A stretch of DNA of 64,000 bases. Origin: Hyphomicrobiales bacterium (GTDB lineage: Bacteria; Pseudomonadota; Alphaproteobacteria; Rhizobiales; Xanthobacteraceae). The stretch covers positions 310,001 to 374,000 of the forward strand of contig JAKFVL010000006.1 in assembly GCA_021732215.1 (NCBI GenBank). The letters run 5' to 3'. A program made the translations under genes and the position numbers. Positions 36,983 to 44,235 of this stretch are shown one piece after another (position 1 is the stretch's first letter; each line of letters starts with the position of its first letter). A model generated the notes under the pieces. It did not search any database and was not told the DNA's origin. It saw nothing but the letters and a program-made list of their open reading frames with translations.

Positions 36983-37567
36983 ATGGTCGTCCTCAACCGC
37001 ATCTACACCCGCACCGGCGATGACGGAACCACCGCGCTCGGCAGCGGCGAGCGGCGTCCGAAATACGATCTGCGAATCTCCGCCTATGGAACGGTCGATG
37101 AGACCAATGCTGCAATCGGCCTCGTGCGCCTTCAACTCAAGGGCGCGCTCGGCGACGGCGAGGCGATCGATCGCATGCTCGGCTTGATTCAGAACGATCT
37201 GTTCGATCTCGGCGCGGATCTGGCGGTGCCGCAGCGGCCGGACAAGGCGGAGCGCTTGCGCCTGCTGGCGACGCAGGTTAGCCGTCTTGAGCAGGACATC
37301 GACAGGCTGAACGCGGATTTGACGCCGCTCAGTTCATTCGTCCTGCCTGGTGGAACCGCTGCCGCCGCACACCTTCACATGGCGCGCACGGTTTGCCGCC
37401 GCGCCGAGCGGATCATGGTGGAACTGGCGGCTCAGCCGGACGAGCCGGTCAACGATGCCGCCATCCAATATATGAATCGGCTTTCCGATTTTCTGTTTGT
37501 GTCGAGCCGCACATTGAACAGCCGGGGGGCGGGCGATGTGCTCTGGGTGCCGGGCCAAAATCGCTAG
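36983..37567 (+). CDS. Cob(I)alamin adenosyltransferase (PduO type)
   Basis: A 194-residue enzyme that transfers adenosyl from ATP to cob(I)alamin, making adenosylcobalamin. The N-terminal RIYTRTGDDGTTALGSGERRPKYDLRISAYGTVDETNAAIGLVR is the ATP-binding signature. The C-terminal VCRRAERIMVELA and YMNRLSDFLFVSSRTLN complete the PduO-type fold. It precedes etfBA; in this group it is commonly found there. Its TAG stop is shared with the first CTAG of repeat copy A2. Confidence 0.92.
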   Translation: MVVLNRIYTRTGDDGTTALGSGERRPKYDLRISAYGTVDETNAAIGLVRLQLKGALGDGEAIDRMLGLIQNDLFDLGADLAVPQRPDKAERLRLLATQVSRLEQDIDRLNADLTPLSSFVLPGGTAAAAHLHMARTVCRRAERIMVELAAQPDEPVNDAAIQYMNRLSDFLFVSSRTLNSRGAGDVLWVPGQNR

Positions 37568-37730
37568 TGGTCCGATTCTAACATTCGCCTTCGGGATCGG
37601 CATTGTTGTGAGCGAATGTTAGAATCAAAAGACCACTAGCAGATATAAGTTGCTAGCGGAGTTTTGGATTTGGCATTCGCTTGTCGAGTTTGCGGATAGA
37701 TGGTGGCGAATGCCAAATCCACTCCGCTAG
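37564..37730 (+). repeat. Double-hairpin CTAG element, copy A2
   Basis: The best-preserved copy, 167 bp. Hairpin 1 pairs GATTCTAACATTCGC with GCGAATGTTAGAATC, flanked by CTAGTGGTC / GACCACTAG. A 13-base linker follows. Hairpin 2 pairs GGATTTGGCATTCGC with GCGAATGCCAAATCC, flanked by CTAGCGGAG / CTCCGCTAG. All four boundary CTAG tetramers are intact. It separates the adenosyltransferase gene from etfB. Confidence 0.92.
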
Positions 37731-37785
37731 CCGGAACAGGCGTTTCAGAACCGCAAAAACGGGGATAAATTCCGCTTCTCGCGCG

Positions 37786-37814
37786 TTGACCGCGCTAGGC
37801 TGGGCCTTTAGGTT
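37786..37814 (+). promoter_or_regulatory. Candidate sigma-70 promoter of etfBA
   Basis: TTGACC (37786-37791) and TAGGTT (37809-37814) are separated by 17 bases and lie about 38 bases before the etfB start, after repeat copy A2. The transcript would not include the repeat. Confidence 0.4.
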
Positions 37815-37851
37815 CCGCGGCCACACTCACGATTAGCTGCGAAAGAGGCCC

Positions 37852-38601
37852 ATGAAGGTTCTGGTACCGGTCAAACGTGTCGTCGATTACAATGTCAAGA
37901 TTCGTGTCAAGAGTGACGGTTCGGGCGTCGAACTCGCCAACGTCAAGATGTCGATGAATCCGTTCGACGAAATCGCCGTCGAGGAAGCGCTTCGCATGAA
38001 AGAGGCGGGCAAGGCGACCGAGGTCGTCGTCGCGTCGATCGGACCGCAGCAGGCGACCGAAACCATTCGCACCGCGCTCGCCATGGGCGCTGACCGCGGC
38101 ATTCTGGTGAAGACCGATACCGCTGCCGAGCCGCTGGCTGTCGCGAAAATTTTGAAGGCCATTGCCACAGAAGAAAAACCGGGCCTGATCCTGCTCGGCA
38201 AGCAGGCAATCGATGACGACTCCAACCAGACCGGCCAGATGCTGGCGGCGCTGCTCGGCTGGTCGCAGGCGACATTCGCCTTCAAAGTCGAGGTCGACGG
38301 TTCCGACTTCAAGGTGACGCGCGAAGTCGATGGCGGCTTGCAGACCATCAAGCTCAAAGGACCCGCGATCGTTACCACCGATTTGCGGCTGAACGAGCCG
38401 CGCTATGCGAGCCTGCCGAACATCATGAAGGCGAAGAAGAAGCCGATTGATGAGAAAACCGCCGAGGGTTACGGCGTCGATCTCGCGCCGCGGCTTGAAA
38501 TCCTGAAGACATCGGAGCCGCCGGGCCGCAAGGCGGGCGTCAAGGTCGGTTCTGTCGCCGATCTGGTTTCCAAACTCAAGAACGAAGCCGGGGTTCTCTG
38601 A
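37852..38601 (+). CDS. etfB: Electron transfer flavoprotein, beta subunit
   Basis: A 249-residue cytoplasmic subunit of ETF, which collects electrons from acyl-CoA and other dehydrogenases and passes them to ETF-quinone oxidoreductase. The start [20 protein letters not shown] is diagnostic. [21 protein letters not shown] and [24 protein letters not shown] are conserved AMP/FAD-domain segments. Its stop overlaps the etfA start (TGATG). A beta-oxidation gene follows, matching its role. Confidence 0.97.
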   Translation: MKVLVPVKRVVDYNVKIRVKSDGSGVELANVKMSMNPFDEIAVEEALRMKEAGKATEVVVASIGPQQATETIRTALAMGADRGILVKTDTAAEPLAVAKILKAIATEEKPGLILLGKQAIDDDSNQTGQMLAALLGWSQATFAFKVEVDGSDFKVTREVDGGLQTIKLKGPAIVTTDLRLNEPRYASLPNIMKAKKKPIDEKTAEGYGVDLAPRLEILKTSEPPGRKAGVKVGSVADLVSKLKNEAGVL

Positions 38602-39551
38602 TGACGACGCTCTTGATTGCAGAACACCATCACGACGTTCTCAAGGACTCCACCAACAAGGCGCTGACTGCCGCCAGCCAGCTCGGTGCGGACGTTCATG
38701 TGCTGGTCGCCGGTGGCGGGCAGGGGACCAAGGCAGCGGCGGATGCGGCGGCCAAGCTGAAGGGTGTCGGCAAGGTGTTGCTGGCTTCCGACCCGATTTA
38801 CGAACACGACCTTGCCGAGCCGCTCGCCGCGCTGATCGTCTCGCTGGCTGGCAGCTACGATGCGATCGTGGCGCCCGCAACATCGCGCTTCAAGAACGTG
38901 ATGCCGCGCGTCGCGGCGCTGCTGGATGTGATGCAGGTGTCGGAAATCATCAAGGTGGTGTCGCCCGATACGTTCGAGCGGCCGATCTACGCCGGCAATG
39001 CGATCCAGACCGTCAAGAGCAAGGATGCCAAGAAGGTCATCACTGTCCGCACCTCGACGTTCCAGGCCGCAGGCGAGGGTGGTTCGGCGTCAGTCGAGAA
39101 TGCGGCCGCCGCCGCCGATCCAGCCCTTTCGAGCTTCGTCGGCGAGGAAGTCGCGAAGTCGGATCGTCCCGAACTGACCTCGGCGAAGATCATCGTCTCG
39201 GGCGGCCGCGCGATGCAAAGCCGCGAGAACTTCACCAAGTACATCGAGCCGCTTGCCGACAAGCTCGGCGCGGGCGTCGGTGCATCGCGCGCCGCGGTCG
39301 ATGCGGGCTATGCGCCAAACGACTGGCAGGTCGGCCAGACCGGCAAGGTGGTCGCCCCCGAGCTTTACATCGCCATCGGGATTTCCGGCGCGATCCAGCA
39401 TCTCGCCGGCATGAAGGATTCCAAGGTGATCGTCGCGATCAACAAGGACGAGGACGCGCCAATCTTCCAGGTCGCTGATTATGGCCTCGTCGCCGATCTG
39501 TATCAGGCGGTGCCGGAACTGACTGACGAACTGGCCAAACTCGGCAAGTAA
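38601..39551 (+). CDS. etfA: Electron transfer flavoprotein, alpha subunit
   Basis: A 316-residue FAD-binding ETF subunit. Conserved C-terminal segments are [68 protein letters not shown]-type and [23 protein letters not shown], the FAD site of the family. It is translationally coupled to etfB. A hairpin (39603-39641) separates it from the dehydrogenase gene. Confidence 0.97.
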   Translation: MTTLLIAEHHHDVLKDSTNKALTAASQLGADVHVLVAGGGQGTKAAADAAAKLKGVGKVLLASDPIYEHDLAEPLAALIVSLAGSYDAIVAPATSRFKNVMPRVAALLDVMQVSEIIKVVSPDTFERPIYAGNAIQTVKSKDAKKVITVRTSTFQAAGEGGSASVENAAAAADPALSSFVGEEVAKSDRPELTSAKIIVSGGRAMQSRENFTKYIEPLADKLGAGVGASRAAVDAGYAPNDWQVGQTGKVVAPELYIAIGISGAIQHLAGMKDSKVIVAINKDEDAPIFQVADYGLVADLYQAVPELTDELAKLGK

Positions 39552-39602
39552 ACGGCACCGATCCGGGAAACGGTTCTCCGGCGGCGGCGTGCATGAATGA
39601 GG

Positions 39603-39641
39603 TGGGCTCGCTTTCTTGCGAGGGCGCAAACCGCGAGCCCA
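39603..39641. terminator. Hairpin between etfA and the 3-hydroxybutyryl-CoA dehydrogenase gene
   Basis: TGGGCTCGC and GCGAGCCCA form a nine-bp stem, and TTGCG / CGCAA may pair within the loop. There is no T-run, so it may slow transcription or protect mRNA ends rather than terminate. Confidence 0.4.
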
Positions 39642-39656
39642 TAAAGAGATGAAACC

Positions 39657-39690
39657 ATGGTGTTGAAAATCAAATGGCTTTGAACATCAA
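39657..39690 (+). repeat. 17-bp tandem duplication across the dehydrogenase start codon
   Basis: ATGGTGTTGAAAATCAA (39657-39673) is followed at once by ATGGCTTTGAACATCAA (39674-39690), 14 of 17 identical. The second unit carries the real start. The first ATG opens an eight-codon frame that ends at TGA 39681-39683, overlapping the real start. Confidence 0.75.
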
Positions 39691-40555
39691 GACTGTCGGC
39701 GTGATCGGCTCGGGCCAGATGGGCAACGGCATCGCCCATGTGGCGGCACTCGCGGGCTACGATGTCGTGCTCAACGATATTTCGGCTGATCGCCTGAAGT
39801 CCGCGATGGCCACCATCAACGGAAATCTGACGCGCCAGGTGACGAAGAAGATCATCACGGAAGACGCCAAGAAGCAGGCGCTCGATCGGATCAAGTCCTC
39901 GGATACGATTGACGGTCTCGGGGCCTGCGATCTGGTGATCGAGAGCGCGATCGAAAAGGAAGAAGCCAAGCGCAAGATATTCCAGCAGGTCTGCGCGGTG
40001 CTGAAACCGGACGCGATCATCGGCTCGAACACATCCTCGATCTCGATCACCCGGCTTGCCGCGTCGACCGACCGGCCGGAGCGATTCATCGGCATTCACT
40101 TCATGAATCCGGTGCCGCTGATGGAGCTGGTCGAGCTGATCCGCGGCATCGCCACCGACGACGCGACATTCGAGACTGCGCGCGAATTCGTCACCAGGCT
40201 CGGCAAACAGATCGCGGTGTCGGAGGATTTCCCCGCCTTCATCGTCAATCGTATTTTGCTGCCGATGATCAACGAGGCGATCTATACGCTGTATGAAGGC
40301 GTCGGCAACGTCGAGGCGATCGACGCGGCGATGAAGCTCGGCGCGCATCATCCGATGGGACCGCTCGAACTGGCCGATTTCATCGGCCTCGATACGTGTC
40401 TGTCGATCATGCAGGTTCTGCATGAAGGGTTGGCTGACTCAAAATATCGCCCGTGCCCGCTGCTGGTGAAGTACGTCGAGGCCGGCTGGCTCGGCCGCAA
40501 AACGCAGCGCGGCTTCTACGACTACCGCAGCGACAAGCCTGTTCCGACGCGCTGA
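39674..40555 (+). CDS. 3-hydroxybutyryl-CoA dehydrogenase
   Basis: A 293-residue NAD(P)-dependent enzyme that interconverts acetoacetyl-CoA and 3-hydroxybutyryl-CoA. The Rossmann motif is GVIGSGQMGNGIA (about 9-21). SNTSSISITRLA and GIHFMNPVPLMELVELIRG contain the catalytic Ser/His region, and the C-terminal helical domain holds DFIGLDTCLSIMQVL. Its place after etfBA fits fatty-acid or butyrate/PHB metabolism. AAGAG is spaced for the upstream mini-ORF rather than this ATG, so translation may be coupled. Confidence 0.93.
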   Translation: MALNIKTVGVIGSGQMGNGIAHVAALAGYDVVLNDISADRLKSAMATINGNLTRQVTKKIITEDAKKQALDRIKSSDTIDGLGACDLVIESAIEKEEAKRKIFQQVCAVLKPDAIIGSNTSSISITRLAASTDRPERFIGIHFMNPVPLMELVELIRGIATDDATFETAREFVTRLGKQIAVSEDFPAFIVNRILLPMINEAIYTLYEGVGNVEAIDAAMKLGAHHPMGPLELADFIGLDTCLSIMQVLHEGLADSKYRPCPLLVKYVEAGWLGRKTQRGFYDYRSDKPVPTR

Positions 40556-40560
40556 GTTGT

Positions 40561-40608
40561 CCTCATCCTGAGGAGCGATCCAAAGGATCGCGTCTCGAAG
40601 GATGAGGC
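40561..40608. repeat. Palindromic repeat with CCTCATCCT ends
   Basis: CCTCATCCT and AGGATGAGG form the outer arms and GCGATCC-AAA-GGATCGC an inner hairpin. It lies between two convergent genes and supplies the last codons of the GIY-YIG gene. Very similar repeats are abundant in Bradyrhizobium-type genomes. Confidence 0.82.
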
Positions 40609-40895
40609 CGTTGTCTGGCAGCAAGCGCCCGGAGCGCGGTGTAATCGCCCCGGGCAAACGCTTCCTTTTTCGCACGGGTCCAACCTTTTATCTGACGTTC
40701 CGCGGCAATCGCGTCGATGATGCGCTCGAACCATTCGGCATGAATGAGCGTGACCGGCCTGCGTGTGGATGTATAGCCGCCGAGATCGCCTGTATTGTGC
40801 TGTGCAAGCCTATGCTCCAGCGCTGAGCGCGTAGTGCCGACGTAGATACTATGATCGGCACAGCGCAGAATATAGAGATAGGCTCCGTCGGCCAC
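40563..40895 (-). CDS. GIY-YIG nuclease family protein
   Basis: A 110-residue UvrC/Slx1-like nuclease domain protein. The motif begins AYLYILRCADHSIYVGTTR (YLYIL ... YVG for GIY ... YIG), followed by HRLAQHNTG and RRPVTLIHAEWF, with the catalytic Glu expected in ERQIKGWTRAKKEA. The family is common as small chromosomal singletons of unknown role. The final 14 or so residues are translated from the palindromic repeat at 40561-40608, so the native C terminus has probably been replaced. Confidence 0.85.
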   Translation of the reverse strand: MADGAYLYILRCADHSIYVGTTRSALEHRLAQHNTGDLGGYTSTRRPVTLIHAEWFERIIDAIAAERQIKGWTRAKKEAFARGDYTALRALAARQRPHPSRRDPLDRSSG

Positions 40896-41082
40896 GCGCG
40901 CTCTCCGGTCTCAGCGGGATCATGAGCATGGCTTTTCAGCCGCGTCCTGCCAAGTCGGCCTCATGGTTCGAGACGGCCGCTGCGCGACCTCCTCACCATG
41001 AGGTCTGAGGTCGATCAAGCCACTTTTCTTTAACGGTTGCAACTTTATGGTCCAGCTAGGTCTAGAGGGTGGGGCGTTTGGT

Positions 41083-41277
41083 ATGAGTGTGAGCAGTCTG
41101 GCTGCAAGCGTTGTGGGCCTGCAGGCCCAGCAGACCCAGTCGCAGATCGGCACTGCGGTTTTGAAGCAGCAGCTCAATGCGCAGGCCGCGGTGCTTCAGT
41201 TGCTTCAGCCTTCGCCGGAATTGCTGCAGGCCAATCTGCCGCCGGGTGTCGGCGGCAGCGTCGATGTTTCGGCCTAG
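41083..41277 (+). CDS. YjfB-family putative motility protein
   Basis: A 64-residue protein, MSVSSLAASVVGLQAQQTQS then QIGTAVLKQQLNAQAAVLQLL, close to the small YjfB/putative motility family of Gram-negative and Gram-positive bacteria. The body is one amphipathic helix followed by a Pro/Gly-rich tail. A GGGTGGGG sequence lies upstream of this ATG, which is preferred over an in-frame GTG/ATG 36 bases earlier. No flagellar genes are nearby. Confidence 0.6.
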   Translation: MSVSSLAASVVGLQAQQTQSQIGTAVLKQQLNAQAAVLQLLQPSPELLQANLPPGVGGSVDVSA

Positions 41278-41756
41278 GCGGCTAGCTCACCCTTGGCGGC
41301 CTTCTGCAGGGTCGCGATATCGAGTTTTTTCATCTGCATGACGGCGCCCATGATGCGCGAGGAGCCTGTGGCGTCGGCCGCTTCCATCAGTTCGCCGAGC
41401 GCGGTCGGCACCACCTGCCACGACATGCCGTATTTGTCCTTCAGCCAGCCGCACGGCTGCTTCTCGCCGCCCTCGGACAACTTCTCCCAGAGGTGATCGA
41501 CTTCGTCCTGGGTCTCGCAATTGGCAACCATGGAGATCGCCGGCGAGAACTTGAACATTGGTCCGCCGTTGATAGCGAGGAAGTCGAGACCATTCAGCGT
41601 GAACGACGCGGTCATCACCGTGCCCTTTGGCAAGGGCATGTTATCGCCGTAGCGCGTGACCTTGCCTTTCTTGCTGTCCTTGAAAATCGACGTGTAGAAG
41701 TTCATCGCCTCTTCTGCTTCCCTGTCGAACCAGAGACTGGGGTGGATGTTTTTCAT
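41274..41756 (-). CDS. VOC-superfamily protein (PhnB-like / 3-demethylubiquinone methyltransferase-like)
   Basis: A 160-residue protein of the vicinal oxygen chelate fold, PhnB-like subgroup. It begins MKNIHPSLWFDREAEEAMNFY and contains FTLNGLDFLAINGG and the C-terminal CGWLKDKYGMSWQVVPTAL, segments typical of that subgroup. Its start overlaps the stop of the preceding VOC gene (ATGA). It is the last gene of a five-gene operon led by an ArsR-type regulator. Substrate unknown. Confidence 0.85.
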   Translation of the reverse strand: MKNIHPSLWFDREAEEAMNFYTSIFKDSKKGKVTRYGDNMPLPKGTVMTASFTLNGLDFLAINGGPMFKFSPAISMVANCETQDEVDHLWEKLSEGGEKQPCGWLKDKYGMSWQVVPTALGELMEAADATGSSRIMGAVMQMKKLDIATLQKAAKGELAA

Positions 41757-42172
41757 ACCTTCATTCCTTGTTCGCTCGCTTGGCATGTTTCGGCTGGGTT
41801 TTCTGGCGTCATCCAGCCGACGCCGGCGCCGCCGGGTTCGGTGAGAATTGCAATGCGGCCGACATTCGGCACGTCGAAAATCGGGCGCATCAACGTCGCT
41901 CCCGCCGCGACAGCCTTCTCGGTGCGGGCATCCACATCGTCGACCGCGAGGTATGACATCCATCCCTCGCACACATCTTCATATCCGGGCCGGTCGGTCG
42001 GGAAAATGCCCGCGACCGGCTGCCCGTCCATCACCGCGACCCAGTAGATCGCGCCGTCATCGAGCGGCATCGGCTCGAAGCTCCAGCCGATGGTCTTCGC
42101 ATAGAACTGCTTGGCGCGTTCGGCTTTCGGCGTCACCAGTTCGTTCCAGTGAAAGCTGCCATGCTGTGTCAT
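41753..42172 (-). CDS. VOC-family protein (glyoxalase/bleomycin-resistance fold)
   Basis: A 139-residue protein with two beta-alpha-beta-beta-beta modules: GSFHWNELVTPKAERAKQFYAKTIGWSFE at the start and VDARTEKAVAAGATLMRPIFDVPNVGRIAILTEPGGAGVGWM at the end. This subgroup is described as putative glyoxalase. It overlaps the next gene by four bases and lies 15 bases after the DUF1428 gene, so it belongs to the ArsR-led operon. Confidence 0.85.
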   Translation of the reverse strand: MTQHGSFHWNELVTPKAERAKQFYAKTIGWSFEPMPLDDGAIYWVAVMDGQPVAGIFPTDRPGYEDVCEGWMSYLAVDDVDARTEKAVAAGATLMRPIFDVPNVGRIAILTEPGGAGVGWMTPENPAETCQASEQGMKV

Positions 42173-42187
42173 TGCATGTCCTCCTGA

Positions 42188-42550
42188 TCAGGCCTGAACG
42201 ATGGTCTTGAAGCCGCCGTAGATCATCCGCTTGGCGTCGAACGGCATGGCCTTCGGATTCATCATCATCTTGGCGAGCCGCTTGTCCTTCATCACCTTGG
42301 CGTTGACGGAGTCGCGATGCTTGCGCGACTTGTAGAGGATGTAGGAGAACACAACGGTCTCAGTGGGTTTCATCTTTACACTGCGGGGAAACGACGTCAG
42401 CTTGCCCATCGGCGCGTCGTCGGCGACGCACTCGCGATAGTCGAGCGCGCCATGCTCGCGCCAGACCTTGCCGGCGAGGCGCGCGATCTTGCGATAGGCG
42501 GCGATGTTCTTCTTCGGAACAGGAATGACAAATCCATCGACGTAGGACAT
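42188..42550 (-). CDS. DUF1428 (YbaA-like) protein
   Basis: A 120-residue protein beginning MSYVDGFVIPVPKKNIAAYRKIARLAGKVWREHGALDYREC, the DUF1428 signature. It ends MPFDAKRMIYGGFKTIVQA, also typical. The fold is a ferredoxin-like dimeric barrel, and function is unknown. GGAG lies seven bases before the ATG. It is often found, as here, next to AHSA1 and VOC genes in an ArsR-controlled unit. Confidence 0.9.
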   Translation of the reverse strand: MSYVDGFVIPVPKKNIAAYRKIARLAGKVWREHGALDYRECVADDAPMGKLTSFPRSVKMKPTETVVFSYILYKSRKHRDSVNAKVMKDKRLAKMMMNPKAMPFDAKRMIYGGFKTIVQA

Positions 42551-42577
42551 CGTGTTCTCCACTGCGGTTGTTGATCT

Positions 42578-43024
42578 TCAGGCGAAATAGGCTTCGAGTT
42601 TAACAAGCGATCCGGTCCAGCCATGGGTGTGGCCATCGCGCGCGGCTTCGTCGAACAGTTGCTCGTGCAGCAGCGTCAGCAGTGTGCCGCCGGCGGCCGG
42701 CGCGAACGTCACGGTCACGACCGACTCGCGTTCGGGCGTCGTAATCCAGGACCATGTGAATCTCAGCTTCGTATGTGGGACGACCTCCTGATACACGCCG
42801 CTGACGTTGTGAAGCTCTCCCTTGTCATCTTCCATGATGACGCGAAAACGGCCGCCGACGCGCACGTCGGTTTCGGCATGCGTTATGGCGTTGATGTTTT
42901 CCGGCCCGAACCAGCGGATGAGCTGCTTCGGTTCCGTCCACGCGGCGTAGACTTGCTCGGGAGAGGCGTTGAGGCGGCGGCTGAGGGTAAGGCTCGGCCG
43001 TGTTGCTGTTTCGGCAGACATCAT
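42578..43024 (-). CDS. AHSA1/SRPBCC-domain protein
   Basis: A 148-residue protein of the START-like AHSA1 family: PSLTLSRRLNASPEQVYAAWTEPKQLIRWFGPE at the start, VRVGGRFRVIME in the middle and HEQLFDEAARDGHTHGWTGSLVKLEAYFA at the end. The fold binds hydrophobic ligands. The start overlaps the ArsR gene stop; two adjacent ATGs (43024 and 43021) are possible. Such proteins are commonly coupled to ArsR-type regulators. Confidence 0.9.
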   Translation of the reverse strand: MMSAETATRPSLTLSRRLNASPEQVYAAWTEPKQLIRWFGPENINAITHAETDVRVGGRFRVIMEDDKGELHNVSGVYQEVVPHTKLRFTWSWITTPERESVVTVTFAPAAGGTLLTLLHEQLFDEAARDGHTHGWTGSLVKLEAYFA

Positions 43025-43350
43025 TGATTCTCCAGAAACTGTTCGAGCCGATCGAGCCGCTGCGCCCAGAAGCGCGCGTAGCGCTCCAGCCACCGATTGG
43101 CTTCCTGCATCGGCGCGGCATTGAGGCGGCACATCACGGTGCGGCCCGATTTCGTGCGCGTGACGAGGCCGGCATCGCTCAGCACGTCGAGGTGCTTCAT
43201 CACCGCGGGCAGTGACATTGCGAAGGGCTCTGCCAGATCGCTGACCGACACGCTGTCCTGACCCTCGAGCCGTGTCAGCAAGGCACGTCGTGTCGGATCC
43301 GCGAGCGCGGAAAAAGTGAGGTTCAGCTGGTCGCCCGAATAGTAAACCAT
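43021..43350 (-). CDS. ArsR-family helix-turn-helix regulator
   Basis: A 109-residue winged-helix protein: LNLTFSALADPTRRALLTRLEGQDSVSVSDLAEPFAMSLPAVMKHLDVLSDAGLVTRTKSGRTVMCRLN. It lacks the metal-binding Cys pair of true ArsR and belongs to the SdpR/YgaV-like group that heads operons with AHSA1 and VOC proteins. It is the first gene of the unit running down to 41274 and probably represses it. Confidence 0.9.
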   Translation of the reverse strand: MVYYSGDQLNLTFSALADPTRRALLTRLEGQDSVSVSDLAEPFAMSLPAVMKHLDVLSDAGLVTRTKSGRTVMCRLNAAPMQEANRWLERYARFWAQRLDRLEQFLENQ

Positions 43351-43385
43351 ATGGTTAAGTATAAAAGCCGCAGGAAATAGTTCAA

Positions 43386-43409
43386 GCCCGGCTGTGAAAA
43401 AAGCCGGGC
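43386..43409 (-). terminator. Terminator between tlpA and the ArsR-led operon
   Basis: On the minus strand, GCCCGGCT and AGCCGGGC pair as an eight-bp stem around an A/T-rich loop, 32 bases after the tlpA stop. It separates tlpA from the next unit in the same direction. Confidence 0.6.
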
Positions 43410-43441
43410 CTCCATTATCGGGAACCTGAGGAGCGATTCGA

Positions 43442-44116
43442 TCAGTTCGCCATGGCGGCGGTGATCATCTTGACGGCGTCGTCGCTGGCCCATTCGGCGG
43501 GTCCGGCCATGAAGCCGATTTCGCAGCCGTTGTTGTCCATGAGGACGGTGGTCGGCATGCCGAGCGCCCGGCCGGCGCTCTTAAGGTCCTGAAACACCTT
43601 GGCTTTCGAATCGGTAAAATAGCCGAGCTTGGTCAGGTTGGTGTCCTTGTAGAAGGCTTTCGGCTTCTCCGGATTGGTGGTGTCGATGTTGATCGCCACC
43701 ACCTCGAACTTGGGTCCGCCGAGCTTGGTTTGCAGCGCCTCGAGCGCGGGCATTTCCTTGCGGCACGGCACGCACCAGGTCGCCCAAAGATTGACGAGAA
43801 CGGTTTTGCCTTGCCATTCGGACAGCTTCCGGGCCTTGCCGCTGAAATCCTCGAAGGCGAGATCGGGCACCTTGAATGGCGTCGCATTGACGGTCAGCGA
43901 GGCGACTTCGCCTTTCACCAGCGGCATGATCTTCTTCGCAAGATCGACGGTTTTCGCGCAGCTCGCCGCCGTATCCGCCCGCACATTGCTTTGGGTCCCG
44001 CGCATCCCGTATACCGCGAAGGCGCCGGCGGCGATTGCAACAACAACGGCGCCAACCACGATCGGCGTGCGCGACTGGGTGGGGGCAGGCTTCTCTGGTG
44101 TCTGATTCTCGGTCAT
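43442..44116 (-). CDS. tlpA: Thiol:disulfide interchange protein TlpA
   Basis: A 224-residue membrane-anchored periplasmic thioredoxin. One helix (IVVGAVVVAIAAGAFAVYGM) anchors it; the TlpA domain has the active site Cys115-Cys118 (WATWCVPCRKE) and cis-Pro in LGMPTTVLMD. In Bradyrhizobium TlpA reduces components needed for the CuA site of cytochrome oxidase. The gene is divergent from argH, the same arrangement as in Bradyrhizobium. Two further cysteines occur, one near residue 53 and one in NNGCEIGF. Confidence 0.93.
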   Translation of the reverse strand: MTENQTPEKPAPTQSRTPIVVGAVVVAIAAGAFAVYGMRGTQSNVRADTAASCAKTVDLAKKIMPLVKGEVASLTVNATPFKVPDLAFEDFSGKARKLSEWQGKTVLVNLWATWCVPCRKEMPALEALQTKLGGPKFEVVAINIDTTNPEKPKAFYKDTNLTKLGYFTDSKAKVFQDLKSAGRALGMPTTVLMDNNGCEIGFMAGPAEWASDDAVKMITAAMAN

Positions 44117-44179
44117 GCGTCAGATACGGCTGGCCTTGCTGCCGGGTTGCAGATCGCGGCGGGTTGCGGTTCGGGTGGC

Positions 44180-44230
44180 GTTAGCAAATTACGACGTTAG
44201 CGGATCACAAAGACAAGTGTTAGCGGATTA
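44180..44230. promoter_or_regulatory. Three GTTAGC direct repeats upstream of argH
   Basis: GTTAGCAAATTA (44180-44191), GTTAGCGGATCA (44196-44207) and GTTAGCGGATTA (44219-44230) share GTTAGCrrATyA. The last ends five bases before the argH start codon. They may be regulator-binding sites or the product of local duplication. Confidence 0.4.
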
Positions 44231-44235
44231 GGGTC

